In this document: piece after piece, positions 50,454 through 59,297 of the stretch
How positions within the stretch are numbered: the first letter of the stretch is position 1
Layout of the letters: each line of letters opens with the position of its first letter
DNA from: Acrasis kona
Taxonomy: Eukaryota; Heterolobosea; Eutetramitea; Acrasida; Acrasidae
Direction of reading: 5' to 3'
Assembly: GCA_026419775.2 (NCBI GenBank)
Contig: JAOPGA020000603.1
Location: forward strand, 1-64,000
Length of the DNA: 64,000 nt
Notes under the pieces: generated by a model
Told to the model about the DNA's origin: nothing
What the model saw: only the letters and a program-made list of their open reading frames with translations
The model's database searches: none
Translations under genes and position numbers: made by a program

Positions 50454-51446
50454 ATGGAGAGATTCCCCTATGCAAGCAAAGTGGCGAGGTATACTTTGGC
50501 AGCCTTTTATGTTATTCCAGCAGTGTACTCACTATTCATGCTTGTAAGAGAGTTCATTATAACGAGGAGAGCACATTCAACACCCCGAGTAGGCTGTTTC
50601 AACTGTAACTTAACAACCAAGAAGCTCTTCTACTTTGTTATTTTATGTCACCAGGCAGCTAGGAGTATATTGTTCTTTATACCGGTTGAAATTTATGATA
50701 GGATGCACAGTGTCGATAATTGGGAAGTCCTTCAGAACACTCTTGACCTTATACCAGACTTTTTATTCATGCTAAGTTACTTTCTATTACTCTCTGAATG
50801 GATATACACCTTTCATAAATCAAACATTAGTACTACAAGCAAGTGGAGCCGATATCTATCTGCTTCATCCCTAACATTCATAGCAGGGTCCCTTTTTTTG
50901 ACCGCTATAATATGCGCGACGAACATTGCCATATCAGCAGTTAAATTCCAAGGGGAGAGATATGCAAAATACGAAAAGATTGTGGAGGGGCAAGGCTATT
51001 TATTGTTCTCCATCACTTTACTTGCAACAATACTTGTCCTCATGTATTATCTCCTCTTGTATTGCAAAGTCAAAAGAAGCAAATATAGATTTCATATTCA
51101 GGATCATATAAAGAGTGGGATGACTCGCTTTCAATTGATGTCAGGAATTTATTTCACATTCTTGCTATTGCACGCCATATACATTGTTGTTCTCAACGTA
51201 GTCATACGCAAACTATGGGTTGCCGGTCAAGTCAACGACGACATATACTTCTCCATGTGGTCACTTTATTTTATAATTGGAGAAGAATTGCCTGCTACCC
51301 TAATCTTCCTGATTCTATCTTGGGCAGACTTTCAAAAAAACAAAAATGTGGGTGAGACTAATGAAGCTCCTCATGTTGTTGATACCGATACTGAAGAATT
51401 CGGATATGGATTCGACCATGAAGATGATACAACACCCGTTCCATAG
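50454..51446 (+). CDS. TOM1/TOM3/GPR137-like seven-TM protein (THH1/TOM1 domain)
   Basis: Single exon, 330 residues from ATG 50454. Seven TM helices are spread over residues 15-290 (AAFYVIPAVYSLFMLVREFI; LFYFVILCHQAARSILFFIP; FLFMLSYFLLLSEWIYTFHK; SLTFIAGSLFLTAIICA). The segment before helix 4, where L-x-x-S-E-W follows a helix, and ELPATLIFLILSWADFQKNK near the end are typical of the TOM1 domain shared by plant TOM1/TOM3 and animal GPR137. GPR137 proteins sit on lysosomes and affect mTORC1/Rab7. The C-terminal 30 residues are acidic and free. Assignment rests on pattern, not alignment. Confidence 0.7.
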   Translation: MERFPYASKVARYTLAAFYVIPAVYSLFMLVREFIITRRAHSTPRVGCFNCNLTTKKLFYFVILCHQAARSILFFIPVEIYDRMHSVDNWEVLQNTLDLIPDFLFMLSYFLLLSEWIYTFHKSNISTTSKWSRYLSASSLTFIAGSLFLTAIICATNIAISAVKFQGERYAKYEKIVEGQGYLLFSITLLATILVLMYYLLLYCKVKRSKYRFHIQDHIKSGMTRFQLMSGIYFTFLLLHAIYIVVLNVVIRKLWVAGQVNDDIYFSMWSLYFIIGEELPATLIFLILSWADFQKNKNVGETNEAPHVVDTDTEEFGYGFDHEDDTTPVP

Positions 51447-51660
51447 ATACCTTCGTATTGTCTAATCGATACATAACACCTGACGTCAATTAATAAAACA
51501 TGCCACCACAAGCTAAACTTGGTTCTATTGTTAAATTAATGACAATTTCGAAGTAAGAATCGAATGAACAAGGTATGAGCGGATCAAAGCATTTGATAAT
51601 AAACATGTTTCTAAAATAATTTTACTTCCCTTGACAACAGAAGTTTACAATACCAGATAC

Positions 51661-51931
51661 ATGGTGCAGTTCTCTAGGGTGAAGAGGTCTTGCCCATTTG
51701 ATGACGAGGCGAGGCCACAGAAATCACAAACTATAAATCAAGAATCGGCATATGGTAAAATATTTGTCGAGGTTTAAATAATAATTCAAAGAGAGAACAA
51801 TACAAATAATGAGAAGGAATGCCATGCAAAAACAGAGTGCTGATATAATTGATCATATGGATATAACAGAGAATATGTCAGTACCTAAGTGCGCGGACAT
51901 TCGTAGTTTTTTTAAAAGTAAACCGAAGTGA
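51661..51931 (+). CDS. Small basic protein with a PIP-box-like C-terminus
   Basis: Exons 51661-51754 (MVQFSRVKRSCPFDDEARPQ) and 51792-51931 (37-nt intron) give 77 residues. A central helix (ERTIQIMRRNAMQKQSADII) is followed by VPKCADIRSFFKSKPK. The end I-x-x-F-F followed by basic residues resembles a PCNA-binding PIP box, though the leading Gln is absent. An upstream 18-codon frame (51500-51553, MPPQAKLGSIVKLMTISK) could be spliced on by a roughly 100-nt intron. No family is recognised. It is convergent with GMF, 11 bp between stops. Confidence 0.55.
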
Positions 51932-51942
51932 ATTAAATTTAT

Positions 51943-52450
51943 TTATTTAGCTCCTTTTAAACGCTCCAAAAGCCATGCTTCTGTTAGAACATCCTCCTCA
52001 TCTAACTCTCTAACTTCGTATTGCTAACCGTGTTTAATAAGACCTACAAATGAATGCTTACTCTTTGGATGTTTAGCTTGTTGGATAAAATAGGTTTCAG
52101 TCTGGAGTAGAGCATGTTAAGGTATGGGCTTGAACCTTCGGGAGAAAAATATATGAAGATGATTGGGAAGTTAACCCTGTCTCCAAGTTGCCATTTGTAC
52201 GAGAACAAAATGAAGCGTGGGTTCTGGTCCTCCAAGTCCTCTTTTATAGCTTCCAAGGTAGTATCTGGCTCGGTATAGTTATATTCTATTTCTAATGCCA
52301 TAGCATCTTTGTTAATCTATTTCGTTATAAACGTTTGTCTGGTATTTATTAAACCTTCAATATCATTCCAATGTTGTGATCAGCGCGGCTGAACCTCAAC
52401 TTCTTGAAGGCTTCCTCAACCTCTTTTCCGATCGAGACTTCTTGTGCCAT
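51943..52450 (-). CDS. Glia maturation factor (GMF), ADF-homology protein
   Basis: Three exons (52450-52355, 52316-52062, 52023-51943; introns of 38 nt each) give 143 residues, essentially the family length (142). It reads VEEAFKKLRFSRADHNIGMI, then LK|INKDAMALEIE, QNPRFILFSYKWQLGDRVNF and PIIFIYFSPEGSSPYLNMLY. The last exon carries the conserved end (VRELDEEDVLTEAWLLERLK). GMF binds Arp2/3 and removes actin branches, antagonising the WASP/WIP pathway whose WIP member lies at 10.2 kb. Confidence 0.94.
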
Positions 52451-52820
52451 ATGTTTTTCGAAGTTAACTTAGTCAACTTGATAATTACAATAGAACGCAC
52501 ACAATTATAGCGGAGAAGACCTAAAAAACTTCCTTTATCTGCACATTGAAAACAACGTTATTATTACACGTACATAAAATCGCATTTCACTAAATGTGTA
52601 CCACAAGTATATCAACATTTATGGAGGTAGCTTTGAAGGAGATTATTCGCGTCATAGTTGGGATATCTTTCGAGAATCTGCATCGCACAATAATTACATA
52701 CCGGAATCCATATACTATTACGATGTTGGCCATCAAAAAATTGAAGGAGCACGTATATACAAGATCTATGCAGCAGATATAATACAGCAGAAATAGTTAT
52801 GACGCACATAAGTAAAGCGC
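52451..52820. other. Region with competing short frames, no confident gene
   Basis: The plus strand has a 66-codon frame lacking an ATG (52578-52796; GGSFEGDYSRHSWDIFRESA) and an overlapping ATG frame at 52594-52782 (MCTTSISTFMEVALKEIIRV). Either might be part of a missed exon. The region starts the island of unconserved sequence that runs to the tRNA at 57.8 kb. Confidence 0.25.
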
Positions 52821-53351
52821 TTAAAGGTGTTTCGGATTAGAATCACCCTGTGGTACGTTTAAATAATCTCTTATATCACTAATCTCTTTAGACACAGTTA
52901 GAGCAGTCGCGGTGTGTAAATATGCCCTCTTCTCCAACAATGCTTGAACACGGAAGTCCACCGGAAATTTTGGAAGTACTTTGGAAGGGTCAGGGTGTTC
53001 TCCTTTGTACTTGATGGTGTAGTTAGTTTGAGAGTAGTACTCAATTCTCACAAGGAAGTTGCATTCTTTGCAGCATTTGCAAACAAACTTGTGGTAATGG
53101 AACAGTGGGTTATCTGTTGTTCCAGTGTCCTCATAAATGTTGAACTCCTCCTTGAGCGGGTCCCTCCATTTGTTTGCTCGCTCACAGTATCCAAGAACAA
53201 ATTTGGCCTTTTTTACATGCTCTTTGATTTCAAACTTCTGACGAGTAAGTGGAATTTGCAACACGTTTTGTTGGTGGATTGTATCCCATATTTTGTTTTG
53301 TGGAATGCCCTCGCATAACACCATGTAACCATATTGATCAGTTGGTAACAC
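52821..53351 (-). CDS. Transposase-like zinc-finger protein fragment
   Basis: A 176-codon minus-strand frame has no ATG at its very start; the first internal one follows at residue 10. It contains RANKWRDPLKEEFNIYEDTG, then HYHKFVCKCCKECNFLVRIE and YTIKYKGEHPDPSK. The C-x2-C ... H spacing and the g-x-H-x-x-P end recall FLYWCH/GCM or MULE-type DNA-binding fingers that precede transposase catalytic domains. It stops shortly after (GDSNPKHL) with no catalytic domain on this strand, so it is either a small domesticated gene or an element remnant. It partly faces the integrase fossil that begins about 50 bp further on. Confidence 0.4.
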   Translation of the reverse strand: MLPTDQYGYMVLCEGIPQNKIWDTIHQQNVLQIPLTRQKFEIKEHVKKAKFVLGYCERANKWRDPLKEEFNIYEDTGTTDNPLFHYHKFVCKCCKECNFLVRIEYYSQTNYTIKYKGEHPDPSKVLPKFPVDFRVQALLEKRAYLHTATALTVSKEISDIRDYLNVPQGDSNPKHL

Positions 53352-53399
53352 TCAGGTGCTGGTGGAAGTGTGCGTTCAGCACCGATTGACATACGACCA

Positions 53400-53660
53400 G
53401 GTTCCATGATATGTTGAGAAAGAACGGATATTATCATGAGAGCGCATGAGTCCGTAGGCCATCGTCGTGTTGATAGCACGGTGTATGAGATCAGAAAGAC
53501 TTATTTCTGGGATAACATAAACGATAATGTTAGAATGCACCTGAAAACATGCTTCAGCTGCTCAAAACACGGTCGTGGTGGTCACTCTACTCCACAGAAC
53601 TGGGCTGTCCTGCTCAAAATGCACATTAGTGAAGCTCCATATAAAGATCTGTAAATGGAT
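53400..53660 (+). mobile_element. Broken LTR-retrotransposon-type integrase fragment (fossil)
   Basis: The plus strand encodes an HHCC integrase zinc-binding domain: HESVGHRRVDSTVYEIRKTY, FWDNINDN and LKTCFSCSKHG. The start of what would be the integrase core follows (APYKDL, then MDCTFMPP). This is typical of LTR retrotransposon and related integrases. Only this short part is recognisable; no long terminal repeats, protease, reverse transcriptase or complete core are seen near it. It looks old and broken, with several breaks. Relation to the neighbouring gene at 53715 is unclear. Confidence 0.6.
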
Positions 53661-53714
53661 TGTACTTTCATGCCACCCTGTACCCGAAACAAGTAATATT
53701 AATTTGATTTTCCA

Positions 53715-54560
53715 ATGTATTACAAGGAATCTTTGGAAGGTCGTCAATTGTGCGTCCGGGGAGTCAGATTCGTTGTGGTACCTTTTTGTAAATGTGACAG
53801 CTGTCAAATCATTTCTGTGGACACAATGGTTGTGGGTGTTTTTGTCTTTGAAATCAAGTATCATGAAAACTATTCGGAGAACGAACGTTTTAACGTGAGG
53901 ATGGGATGCATTAGGTATTTAGAAGAATTTCAAATCAGATCTTGGGCCGTAGGAGGTGCTTCCATGTTTTTTCAACTAGCAGTCGAGGCCAGATCATACA
54001 ATGACGCCGAACAAGCAGTGATTAGCCTTGTATCAGATTCTCCAACCCTGAAAGAAGTCCATCATCGTTTTTATCAAAAAAGAGAGCTTGATGAGGGAAT
54101 CTTTTCTACAATTGCTACCGTAGAAATACTCAGAGACCTGTTCTCCAATCTACCTTTATGGCAAGGGGAAGTTGATATACAACAACGTGAGGCTGACGAC
54201 CAAGAAATGCAACTTCCTGATGTTGTACAGGCCCTTGGGGGTGAGGAAGAGGGTAGACGAGGGTGAGGATGAGGATGAGAACTTTTCTGTCCACAGCGGC
54301 AGCTATCTTGCTGACTTTGATCAAGGTATGAACTAGATTGTAAAATACTTAAAATAATGATTATAGATCTAGAGGTTGAGCAGAGCCTGCAAGTAAGAAT
54401 AGCTGTCAGGTTAAATAGATTGGAGGAGGAACGCGAACGAATTTTGCAACGCGTTCTAGAATTGCAGACGCGAAGTGAAAGGCAACGCGAACTTCATTTG
54501 CAACGCGTTCTAGAATTGGAGACACAAATTGCTGATCAAAGAGGGAGAAACGGGAACTAA
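53715..54560 (+). CDS. Lineage-specific unknown protein with coiled-coil end, model incomplete
   Basis: ATG 53715 opens 183 codons: a Cys segment (PFCKCDSCQIISVD), VGVFVFEIKYHENYSENERF, then IRSWAVGGASMFFQLAVEAR and RSYNDAEQAVISLVS. The frame ends at 54266. A second block in another frame, 54205-54325 (DEGEDEDENFSVHSGSYLAD), splices through a 41-nt GTATG...TATAG intron (54326-54366) to 54367-54560, a regular Arg/Glu coiled coil (RLNRLEEERERILQRVLELQ and a near-repeat). The two blocks probably belong together, but no convincing junction is visible; a G-run at 54237-54241 sits at the frame change. Its V-F-E ... GG pattern resembles the protein at 55865. Confidence 0.45.
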
Positions 54561-55060
54561 TAAAATTGCAATTGCATTATTTGTACTTACAAGAAATGTA
54601 TTGGTCTGCTTAAATGGAGCACCTCCCATTGTTGCAATAGATATTTTTTTGAAATTTCAAACAAATATTTGCGAAGTATAGTACAATAGGGTTGTATGAA
54701 AGCTTGAGTTACGGCTGATAACGCAAGTTACTAAAGTTATTCTCGAAACGTGTTCGAGACCGGTTCAGAGGAGGTTGTCCTTCCATACTATTGAGGTGAC
54801 CACTTGCAGAATATGAGTCCAATTTTTGAAATCGGCACCGTGTGAAATTTGGTACAGTGATGGTGTGGTATAGGCTTTTACGGTTGGGACCTGTTCCGTT
54901 AGTATGTGGGCACTTTTGTAGGTTAAGCATCTTCACAGTTGTCATGTGTGTACGGGTCCTCTTGTACAATATCAGTTATTTCTACACATTATAGCTTTAT
55001 CCTAAATATATTATCCCCATCAAAATTGTCATGCAGGTTTTTTCAACGCTCCGATCCACA
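54561..55060. other. No gene recognised
   Basis: AT-rich spacer of about 500 bp. Frames on both strands are short and lack start codons or protein-like composition. No repeats or ends of elements were seen here. Confidence 0.3.
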
Positions 55061-55320
55061 TTCATGGTACCAAAATGCAGTACCTGTATTGATTTGCCTC
55101 TGGAGGAAGCACTGGTTCTATTGGATCTGCAGCATCAACTCCACCAATTTCAATTTCTTCTTGGTTGAAGAGATTCGAAATGTCATTGCGTTAAATCACA
55201 AGTTCGGACCAATTTGGGTGTTTGAGTACAACCATGAACCTGCTTCTACATCTCCGGACCATCTCACAGATCTTACACCAACGCAAATTAAATGTGCCAA
55301 TCGCAGATGTTTTGATTAGA
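55061..55320 (+). pseudogene. Decayed partial copy related to the gene at 55865
   Basis: Bases 55190-55262 match 56200-56272 with one difference in 73, and 55263-55285 match 56387-56409 exactly. The 114 bp between those blocks in the intact gene, including its intron, are absent here. Upstream, a frame from about 55063 reads MVPKCSTCIDLPLEEALVLL but runs out of phase with the duplicated part (LNHKFGPIWVFEYNHEPAS). It is therefore a broken copy. The near identity implies a recent duplication. Confidence 0.6.
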
Positions 55321-55349
55321 GTATGAAAATTTTCATGAAACTAAGATTA

Positions 55350-55616
55350 TTAGAAGTAAACAAACTTGTTAACGTACTGTTGAAAAATTTCAAGTACATC
55401 TTGGAACTTCTTTGACATCTCTTGTAGCTTTCTTTTCATGTGACTTGTACAGACCGGTAGTGATGGCATGGAAATCTCATCGCATTAACTTTTGTTTTTT
55501 TCTTAAGTCAGTAATAGATGCAGTAACTTTTCTTTTTTCTTTGGCACTACGTGTGAACTACTAGCGGTTCCGTTTATGATTGATTCAACCTGACTGAGGT
55601 TACGCTTGCCTTCCAT
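55350..55616 (-). CDS. Small basic helical protein, splicing uncertain
   Basis: ATG 55616 begins MEGKRNLSQ. The 3' exon clearly encodes HMKRKLQEMSKKFQDVLEIF followed by QQYVNKFVYF and a stop at 55350, a basic amphipathic helix. Two models fit. One has two introns of 32 and 46 nt, with middle exon FTRSAKEKRKVTASITDLRK. The other has a single 84-nt intron and a longer first exon (VESIINGTASSSHVVPKKKE). The first better suits local intron lengths. Product is about 60-65 residues. No family is recognised. Confidence 0.45.
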
Positions 55617-55864
55617 CACTATGTAGTTTATTCATAAAATAATGGGACTGTAATAGTTCAAATAGGGAGAGAATATTAGTTATCCCGTTGTGAGCTTTGT
55701 TATTATTCTACTTCTATATCTGAAGAAAAATAAAGAACATCGGATCGTTTCAAAGATTACGGGATCTTGATTGCAATTTACTACGCACTGATCACTTGAA
55801 CTGTGTCACCTATTGTAAACCAACAACATTACTTTTGAAAAAGTTGTAAACAAAAACGAATCAC

Positions 55865-56487
55865 ATGTCTTTTGATCAAAGAACACTAGTCCATGATCAA
55901 TCAGAGGAACAAAGCCAGTACCCTGAGTTCCGTCTTCTGTCATTAATGATGAGTTGCACACCAAGGTCTGAATACAAAGCAGACATCGAGGTTAGGAATC
56001 TATATCTACGACCTTTTGAGATGGTTGTACCTGACACAAGCCAGATAGTGGTACTGCCGACAGTTTTGTATCATCCATTATTGACATACGAACACCCACT
56101 GTCAATGACACCTACTGATTGCTTGGCGGAGATCAATAACAACATCAGGTACACACAACTGAACATACGCCAACAACCACAAATTAATGGCTATTATGTG
56201 TTAAATCACAAGTTCGGACCAATTTGGGTGTTTGAGTACAACCATGAACCTGCTTCTACATCTCTGGACCATACAAATAGAAGGTATCGTGCGATACTGT
56301 GTCAAGTAAGTATTCAATCTATTAAAGTTAATTATAGTAGGACAATGATAATAGAAATTGTTTTTGCTTCCTCTTTGGAGGTATATCTCACAGATCTTAC
56401 ACCAACGCATTGGACCTATTGGAAACTAGATTTAGGGGCTGTCAGAGATTTTTGTGTATTATAAACAATCTTTCTAAAAATGTTTGA
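55865..56487 (+). CDS. Lineage-specific unknown protein (parent of the partial copy at 55190)
   Basis: Exons 55865-56305 and 56341-56487 (35-nt intron, phase 0) give 195 residues. Text: MSFDQRTLVHDQSEEQSQYP, VRNLYLRPFEMVVPDTSQIV, YYVLNHKFGPIWVFEYNHEP, RRYRAILCQ|DNDNRNCF and FGGISHRSYTNALDLLETRF. It is mostly beta-like, with no signal peptide or TM helix. Unspliced, the first frame reads through the intron to 56464, which would replace the last 49 residues. No family is recognised. A weak match of order (V-F-E, GG, R-S-Y-x-x-A) to the protein at 53715 hints at a local family. Confidence 0.55.
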
Positions 56488-56524
56488 TTTAATGCAATTT
56501 TGTCAGTGAAGGTCTTCTTCAGAT

Positions 56525-57270
56525 TTATCTTCTTGGAGACGAGCTCTTCAAATCTTTTCTCTCTTCCTCATCCTGGCTCTGTTCTATCGCCTCTTTAGAT
56601 CTTTTTACTGTTCCCTCAACCACAGCCTGTTTCACTTTGTCATAATCTGTTTCACCTGGAGGCACGTAAGGATGTGATAAGTAATGAGCAAGCCATTTCT
56701 TCAAATCTTTTCTCTCTTCCTCATCCTGGCTCTGTTCTATCGCCTCTTCAAATCTTTTTACTGTTCCTTCTACCATAGCCTGTTCCATTTTATCATAATC
56801 TATTTCACCTGGAGGCATATATGGGTACTTGATTTCGCTCAACTTGAAACGGGTGGGCTGCTTCTTATTCAATTTCTTCAGACAAACATTGTCTTTATGT
56901 GCATCTTGTGATAAGTAACGAGCAAGCCATTTCTTCAAATCTTTTCTCTCTTCCTCATCCTGGCTCTGTTCTATCGCCTCTTCAAATCTTTTTACTGTTC
57001 CTTCTACCATAGCCTGTTCCATTTTATCATAATCTATTTCACCTGGAGGCATATATGGATACTTGATTTCGCTCAACTTGAAACGGGTGGGCTGCTTCTT
57101 ATTCAATTTCTTCAGACAAACATTGTGTTCTATCGCCTCTTCAAGTCTTTTTACTGTTCCCTCAACCACAGCCTGTTCCATTTTGTCATAATCTGTTTCA
57201 CCTGGAGGCATATATGGGTACTTGATTTCGCTCAGTTTAATACGGGGATATTTGTTAAATCCAGTATTAT
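56525..57270 (-). CDS. Tandem-repeat protein of near-identical 78-residue units
   Basis: The frame is open from about 57270 down to 56525 and encodes four units. A unit reads KLSEIKYPYMPPGEIDYDKM, EQAMVEGTVKRFEEAIEQSQ, DEEERKDLKKWLARYLS, then DNVCLKKLNKKQPTRF. Units 2 and 3 are full length; the first lacks the DEEERKD part and the last is shortened (ends KSSSPRR). All are helical and highly charged. No in-frame ATG precedes the repeats except at their M-P-P-G, so the 5' end is unsettled: either ATG at 57211 or a spliced leader. No family is recognised. Confidence 0.5.
56701..57126. repeat. 234-bp direct tandem repeat
   Basis: 56701-56892 and 56935-57126 align over about 190 bp with a single difference (GGGTAC versus GGATAC), at a period of 234 bp (78 codons). 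Diverged flanking copies lie at about 56550-56690 and 57127-57230. The period keeps the reading frame. Confidence 0.85.
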
Positions 57271-57333
57271 AGACTGTGTTATGTTTGCTTGAGCTTGCAT
57301 AGTTCCAAATTTACAATATTTTAAAAATAAAAC

Positions 57334-57609
57334 CTAAAATGACTGTATTGCTTTGTAATACTTTTTATGTTCAATGGTTGATCTGAGGTAATCTATTGTG
57401 ACTGAAGTATCAAATCTGGCCCATGCTTCCAACGAATGTTGAGGACAATAACAAGGTCCACAATTCTTGAAAATGCCGCTACTTTGATGCATGATATCAA
57501 CGCTCGGGCACTTAGACGATATGGGAGTTTCTTGAACATTGGGACACCTGTAATTTCTGAAGCATTTTCCTTCTGCCCCTATTATTAATTTCGCTAGTAT
57601 CACATACAT
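57334..57609 (-). CDS. Small Cys-rich, probably secreted protein
   Basis: ATG 57609 opens 91 residues. A short hydrophobic start (MYVILAKLIIGAEG) could be a signal peptide. Eight or so Cys follow in paired spacing (KCFRNYRC, SKCPSVD, NCGPCYCPQH), then a Cys-free helical tail (DYLRSTIEHKKYYKAIQSF). Such small Cys-rich secreted proteins are commonly lineage-specific. No family is recognised. The leader is shorter than typical. Confidence 0.45.
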   Translation of the reverse strand: MYVILAKLIIGAEGKCFRNYRCPNVQETPISSKCPSVDIMHQSSGIFKNCGPCYCPQHSLEAWARFDTSVTIDYLRSTIEHKKYYKAIQSF

Positions 57610-57771
57610 TTTATCATAGTTTAAGTTATAAACTGATCATCGACCTGGATAGTTTTTTAATTCTGTCAAGCAAAACGCTGTAGCAATCGAAAGATACGAG
57701 CACAGCCTAAAAGACATCTAAAGACTCTGAAGAACAAAACTAAAGTGTAATACATTGATTTTAAAAAACGA

Positions 57772-57853
57772 TGCGTTAAACGGGAATCGAACCCGTGTCG
57801 CGAGCTTGGAAGGCTAGCATTCTGTAGTGAAATTACCACTATACCATTAACGC
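57772..57853 (-). tRNA. tRNA-Gly(TCC) with an enlarged D-arm region
   Basis: Acceptor GCGTTAA/TTAACGC pairs perfectly, discriminator A. D-region starts TGGTATAGTGGTAA as in Gly and Glu tRNAs. Anticodon loop CTTCCAA (anticodon TCC) lies in stem CTAGC/GCTCG with one mismatch. T-arm is ACGGGTTCGATTCCCGT. Between the D-loop and the anticodon stem there are about ten more nucleotides than in ordinary tRNA-Gly (total 82 rather than about 72 nt). Within them, TAGTG can pair with CACTA. Either a real variant, a tRNA with an inserted segment, or a decayed copy. Confidence 0.75.
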
Positions 57854-58192
57854 ATATAACTTCAATTATATTATATCCACCAAGTATTAAAAGTAGTGTT
57901 TTTTAATGGCTTACAATTTTTATATTCAGTTGGATTACAAGAAGTAATTGTACATCTTATGTTCTAAAAATAATCTTCAATCTCATTTGATTGTTAAACT
58001 CACCGAGGTGCTCGAATTCTCGACCACAACATTAAGGATTTTGCGCTCTGACGAATATTCGAATATATTAAAGCATAATATTAATTTTTGACTATGTTCT
58101 TTGATTGTTAATTTGAAGTTTTTTTCAACGTTACTTTTTAGGTTGGTTGCACGGAGAAGCGGTAACAAAATTCAGTTAACCAACCCGAAGTC

Positions 58193-59077
58193 ATGACAGA
58201 AGTGGGAGATGTGTCGAAGGTTGTCTTAAGGTTGCGCACTCTCGCAAGTGATCCTACAAATCAGCCTGTAATTGTACGTCGCGGAGTGTTGCCCTCTGTT
58301 GTTTCTTTTGTTCAGCCTCACCATTCTGAACAGGTTCGCGCTGTTGCTGCTGAAACTCTACGATTTTTGGCGTCTCATGAAGATAATCGTCAGATTATGG
58401 CACAAGAGCCAAGACTTGTCGAGTCTCTCACAATAGTGTTTAATAACAATCCTGCATTGAATACATCCACAGGGAGCGAGGACAACTCACAACAGTTAGA
58501 TAATTTATCTATATATACCAGAGATATTTTAACAACACTTTACCCTTTTTTAACTGATAAGCAGAAGCAACAACTTCCCTCATTACAGCAGCAATTAGAA
58601 GCACTCAAAAAGAAGAAGCTTAGAAAGAAGCATAATGTTTCTCTAATAGTCAAGGAGCTCACAACCGATAAAATCAGATCGAACCTTGAAAGCATCATTT
58701 TAAATCATTTAAGGGATAGTATCTCTTACACATTTAGCGTTCCTGAGCACAGAGTCAACATTTATACTAGAGCCAGCACTGAACGTATTCTTCAAACATT
58801 CTCAAGCAACGGTTTCACATGCTCCGTACTTCTTGATAGCATCTGCGAGACTGAATACAACAATGGAGGAGCAGACCTTGAGGAACTGGATGAGAAGGAG
58901 AACAACAAGCCGAAGTATGTAGAAAGGCGTCAGGATGATGCACACCGCAAAACCCTAGTCTCGTGTGACTCTATTGAGGCTCGTTTAGATCGTAAGACAC
59001 GGAAGAAGGAAAAGCAACAACAGCAGCAACAACAAGCTGGAAGTTTCATCGGCAAGATTGCTAGTATCTTTTGGTAG
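58193..59077 (+). CDS. ARMC1-like armadillo protein
   Basis: Single exon, 294 residues from ATG 58193. The armadillo part covers residues 1-130: VVLRLRTLASDPTNQPVIVR, RGVLPSVVSFVQPHHSEQVR, AVAAETLRFLASHEDNRQIM. The second half resembles the HMA-like domain of ARMC1 (RSNLESIILNHLRDSISYTF, then VNIYTRASTERILQTFSSNG). The C-terminal end KIASIFW resembles the F-Y-W end of human ARMC1 (length 282). ARMC1 associates with mitochondria and MICOS/DNAJC11 and influences mitochondrial distribution. A polyQ run (about residue 275) is a local addition. Confidence 0.85.
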   Translation: MTEVGDVSKVVLRLRTLASDPTNQPVIVRRGVLPSVVSFVQPHHSEQVRAVAAETLRFLASHEDNRQIMAQEPRLVESLTIVFNNNPALNTSTGSEDNSQQLDNLSIYTRDILTTLYPFLTDKQKQQLPSLQQQLEALKKKKLRKKHNVSLIVKELTTDKIRSNLESIILNHLRDSISYTFSVPEHRVNIYTRASTERILQTFSSNGFTCSVLLDSICETEYNNGGADLEELDEKENNKPKYVERRQDDAHRKTLVSCDSIEARLDRKTRKKEKQQQQQQQAGSFIGKIASIFW

Positions 59078-59297
59078 ACTTTTAACATCACTTTACTTGC
59101 ATAGCACATTAGCTAGTGTCCTGCTTTGTACGCAGACTGACACTAACGCAAAGAAATAAACAATTTTAATAAATCTTATTGTTATTTTAGTTTTTTAACA
59201 AACATCATGGTGTGTCAGATGAACCTCTTTTGAAGGGATGCATTGATCTTTTTGTAATAAAAAGAACAACTTTTCAATAATAAGTTCACACGTAGAA

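Noticed and set aside
53400-54560. Intact LTR retrotransposon or Polinton
   Set aside because: No terminal repeats, polymerase, protease or capsid genes are visible; only an integrase fragment is supported.
57815-57829. GTAATTTCACTACAG inside the tRNA looks like a 15-nt GT-AG intron
   Set aside because: Removing all 15 nt leaves the D-to-anticodon spacing too short, and tRNA introns are not spliceosomal; treated as coincidence.
57983-58168. 61-codon minus-strand frame upstream of ARMC1
   Set aside because: Starts with TTG, no ATG, and occupies the probable promoter of ARMC1.
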